Source of the DNA: a virus
Virus record (IMG/VR): IMGVR_UViG_3300031999_000210
Coordinates: 1 to 22,608 of that record
Strand: one strand, 5' to 3'
Length of the DNA stretch: 22,608 nt
The notes beneath the pieces are model-generated. The model worked only from the letters and a program-made list of their open reading frames with translations. It made no database searches and was not told where the DNA came from. How positions within the stretch are numbered: position 1 is the first letter of the stretch; every line of letters begins with the position of its first letter. Positions 21,595-22,608 of the stretch are shown here, in pieces. The position numbers and the translations under genes are program-made.

Positions 21595-21831
21595 ATGAAA
21601 GATTTAGTTGTTGGGAAAGTGGAATGCTTATCTAATAGTCTTGGAGATAAACCAAGATCGTATATTAGAAAACAAGATGATTTTTTAGAATGGATAGAAG
21701 GTTATAAAAAGAATCTCCAAGAAAAATTAGAAAAAGCAATCAAAGATAATAAAAGTAATCTTGCGTTGCTACTAACAGGAAAAATAGTTACTTGTAATGA
21801 CATAGAACTTGCATATCTTAAATTGAAATAA
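21595..21831 (+). CDS. Small charged protein of unknown function
   Basis: I chose ATG 21595 (78 residues), which has AAAGGAAA upstream and follows the hairpin; in-frame ATGs further up lie inside gene 32. The middle, EWIEGYKKNLQEKLEKAIKD, is a charged helix that may form a coiled coil. No family is recognised. It is separated from the macrodomain gene by 2 bases. Confidence 0.65.
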   Translation: MKDLVVGKVECLSNSLGDKPRSYIRKQDDFLEWIEGYKKNLQEKLEKAIKDNKSNLALLLTGKIVTCNDIELAYLKLK

Positions 21832-21833
21832 TT

Positions 21834-22286
21834 ATGATTAAATATATTCAATATGATATTTTTAAGGGTGGGGATGATGTCATTGTTCATGGTTGTAACT
21901 GTCTATGTAATTTTGGCGCAGGGATAGCTCTTCAAGTTTTTAAAATATATCCAGAAGCTTATTATGTTGACAAGAAAACAAAATATAAAGATGCTAGTAA
22001 GCTCGGAACATTTACATCTTGGACAGGACATAATATTTATGATTATTCAAGAGATATTACAATAGTTAATGCGTATACACAATTTTATCCTAATATAGCA
22101 TCCAAACCATTTGATTATAACGCATTTGAGACTGTACTTCCAAAAATTAAAGATTCTTTTCATAATAAAACAATTGCATTTCCTAAAATCGGATGTGGTC
22201 TCGCAGGTGGTGATTGGAATATTGTTTCTAAAATGATTGAAGATTGTTTTAAAGAAAAAGAAATAAAAGTCTACTTATGGAAATAA
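21834..22286 (+). CDS. Macrodomain protein (ADP-ribose-binding, Poa1/TARG1-like)
   Basis: A 150-residue single-domain protein. HGCNCLCNFGAGIA (19-32) is the phosphate-proximal loop and PKIGCGLAGGDW (117-128) is the second ligand-binding loop of macrodomains of the ALC1/TARG1/Poa1 class. The fold would bind ADP-ribose and may remove it from modified targets or hydrolyse ADP-ribose phosphate. The position where TARG1 has its aspartate (GCGLD) is alanine here, so a TARG1-type mechanism is not assured. In a phage it could process NAD-derived metabolites or reverse host ADP-ribosylation defences such as DarT-type toxins. That is inference. The ribosome site is weak. The stop overlaps the primase start. 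Confidence 0.88.
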   Translation: MIKYIQYDIFKGGDDVIVHGCNCLCNFGAGIALQVFKIYPEAYYVDKKTKYKDASKLGTFTSWTGHNIYDYSRDITIVNAYTQFYPNIASKPFDYNAFETVLPKIKDSFHNKTIAFPKIGCGLAGGDWNIVSKMIEDCFKEKEIKVYLWK

Positions 22287-22608
22287 ATATCTTTGCAATG
22301 GATAATGTTATTCGCTCCGTTCTATCAGCAAAGTTTGAACGCTATAGGATGCTCGGAGATAAATATAATTTTCGTTGTAATGTCTGTGGGGATTCCAAAA
22401 AGAACAAGACAAAGAAGCGTGGATACATTTTAAAGAATCGTAACCCTTGGGTATTTTACTGTCAGAATTGTCAAGCTTCTATGTCTGTTACTAGATGGTT
22501 AAAATCTTATTTCCCCGAATACTGGAAAGAATATCTCACGTTAAGTTGCCGATCAAATACAACAGAAAAACCACAACATCCTGCCATGCCAGAAGTTATT
22601 TATAATGA
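22277..22608 (+). CDS. 61: gp61-like DNA primase, N-terminal part
   Basis: ATG 22277 overlaps the macrodomain ORF by 10 bases; ATG 22298, seven codons later, is an alternative. The frame is open for 110 codons to the right edge. The product has a CHC2-type zinc-binding domain close to the T4 gp61 N-terminus: FRCNVCGDSKKNK (C34 and C37), then KKRGYI, then FYCQNCQASMSV (C62 and C65), then WLKSYFPEYWKEYL, like YLKEFEPDLYREYI in T4. The primase makes RNA primers with gp41, encoded upstream. The TOPRIM catalytic domain lies outside the window. Confidence 0.9.
   Translation, partial: MEINIFAMDNVIRSVLSAKFERYRMLGDKYNFRCNVCGDSKKNKTKKRGYILKNRNPWVFYCQNCQASMSVTRWLKSYFPEYWKEYLTLSCRSNTTEKPQHPAMPEVIYN

Overview
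The window is about 22.6 kb of AT-rich DNA from a tailed phage whose replication, recombination and late-transcription core is of the T4 type. Recognisable T4 counterparts are UvsW, UvsY, gp46/gp47, gp55, DNA polymerase gp43, UvsX, helicase gp41, gp32 and the zinc-binding N-terminus of primase gp61. More tentative are gp33 (late co-activator) and gp59 (helicase loader). The order 33-59-32 is conserved as in T4. Five near-identical sigma70-type promoters, and TATAAATA elements of the kind read by gp55, suggest a Gram-negative host whose polymerase is used first and re-targeted later. The host and the exact phage cannot be named from the sequence.

Layout. Minus strand, left arm (1-4696): a late-type gene of unknown function that runs off the left edge, then uvsW and uvsY (4-base overlap), then a 655-base non-coding stretch, then an RlaP-type nucleotidyltransferase. 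The non-coding stretch holds a GC-rich structured patch, two copies of a ~155-base AT-rich direct repeat next to uvsY (candidate origin) and a nested pair of competing hairpins. At 4697-4890 lies a short divergent control region with a perfect 14-bp inverted repeat. Plus strand (4891-22608): a free-standing Vsr-like (EDxHD) homing endonuclease; a 46 - small ORFs - 55 - 47 - glycosyltransferase block; a metallopeptidase and DNA polymerase; a metallophosphoesterase fused to an N-terminal helical domain; two small ORFs, uvsX, a small ORF, a deoxyribosyltransferase-like enzyme and another small ORF; a small conserved ORF plus helicase 41; an unknown ORF, then 33-like, 59-like and 32; a small ORF, a macrodomain protein and the start of primase.

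How the genes work together. UvsX, UvsY, UvsW, gp32, gp46/47, gp41, gp59-like, gp61 and gp43 make up most of a recombination-dependent replisome; the clamp and clamp loader are not in the window. gp55 and the gp33-like protein would couple late transcription to the sliding clamp. The polymerase and the gp33-like protein both end in a short hydrophobic motif of clamp-binding type. Accessory enzymes (RlaP-like, glycosyltransferase, deoxyribosyltransferase-like, macrodomain, second phosphoesterase) sit between the core genes and are the best candidates for nucleic-acid modification, repair or counter-defence roles. I saw no tRNA, CRISPR array or insertion sequence. There is no clear intrinsic terminator with a U-tract, although a strong hairpin follows gene 32.
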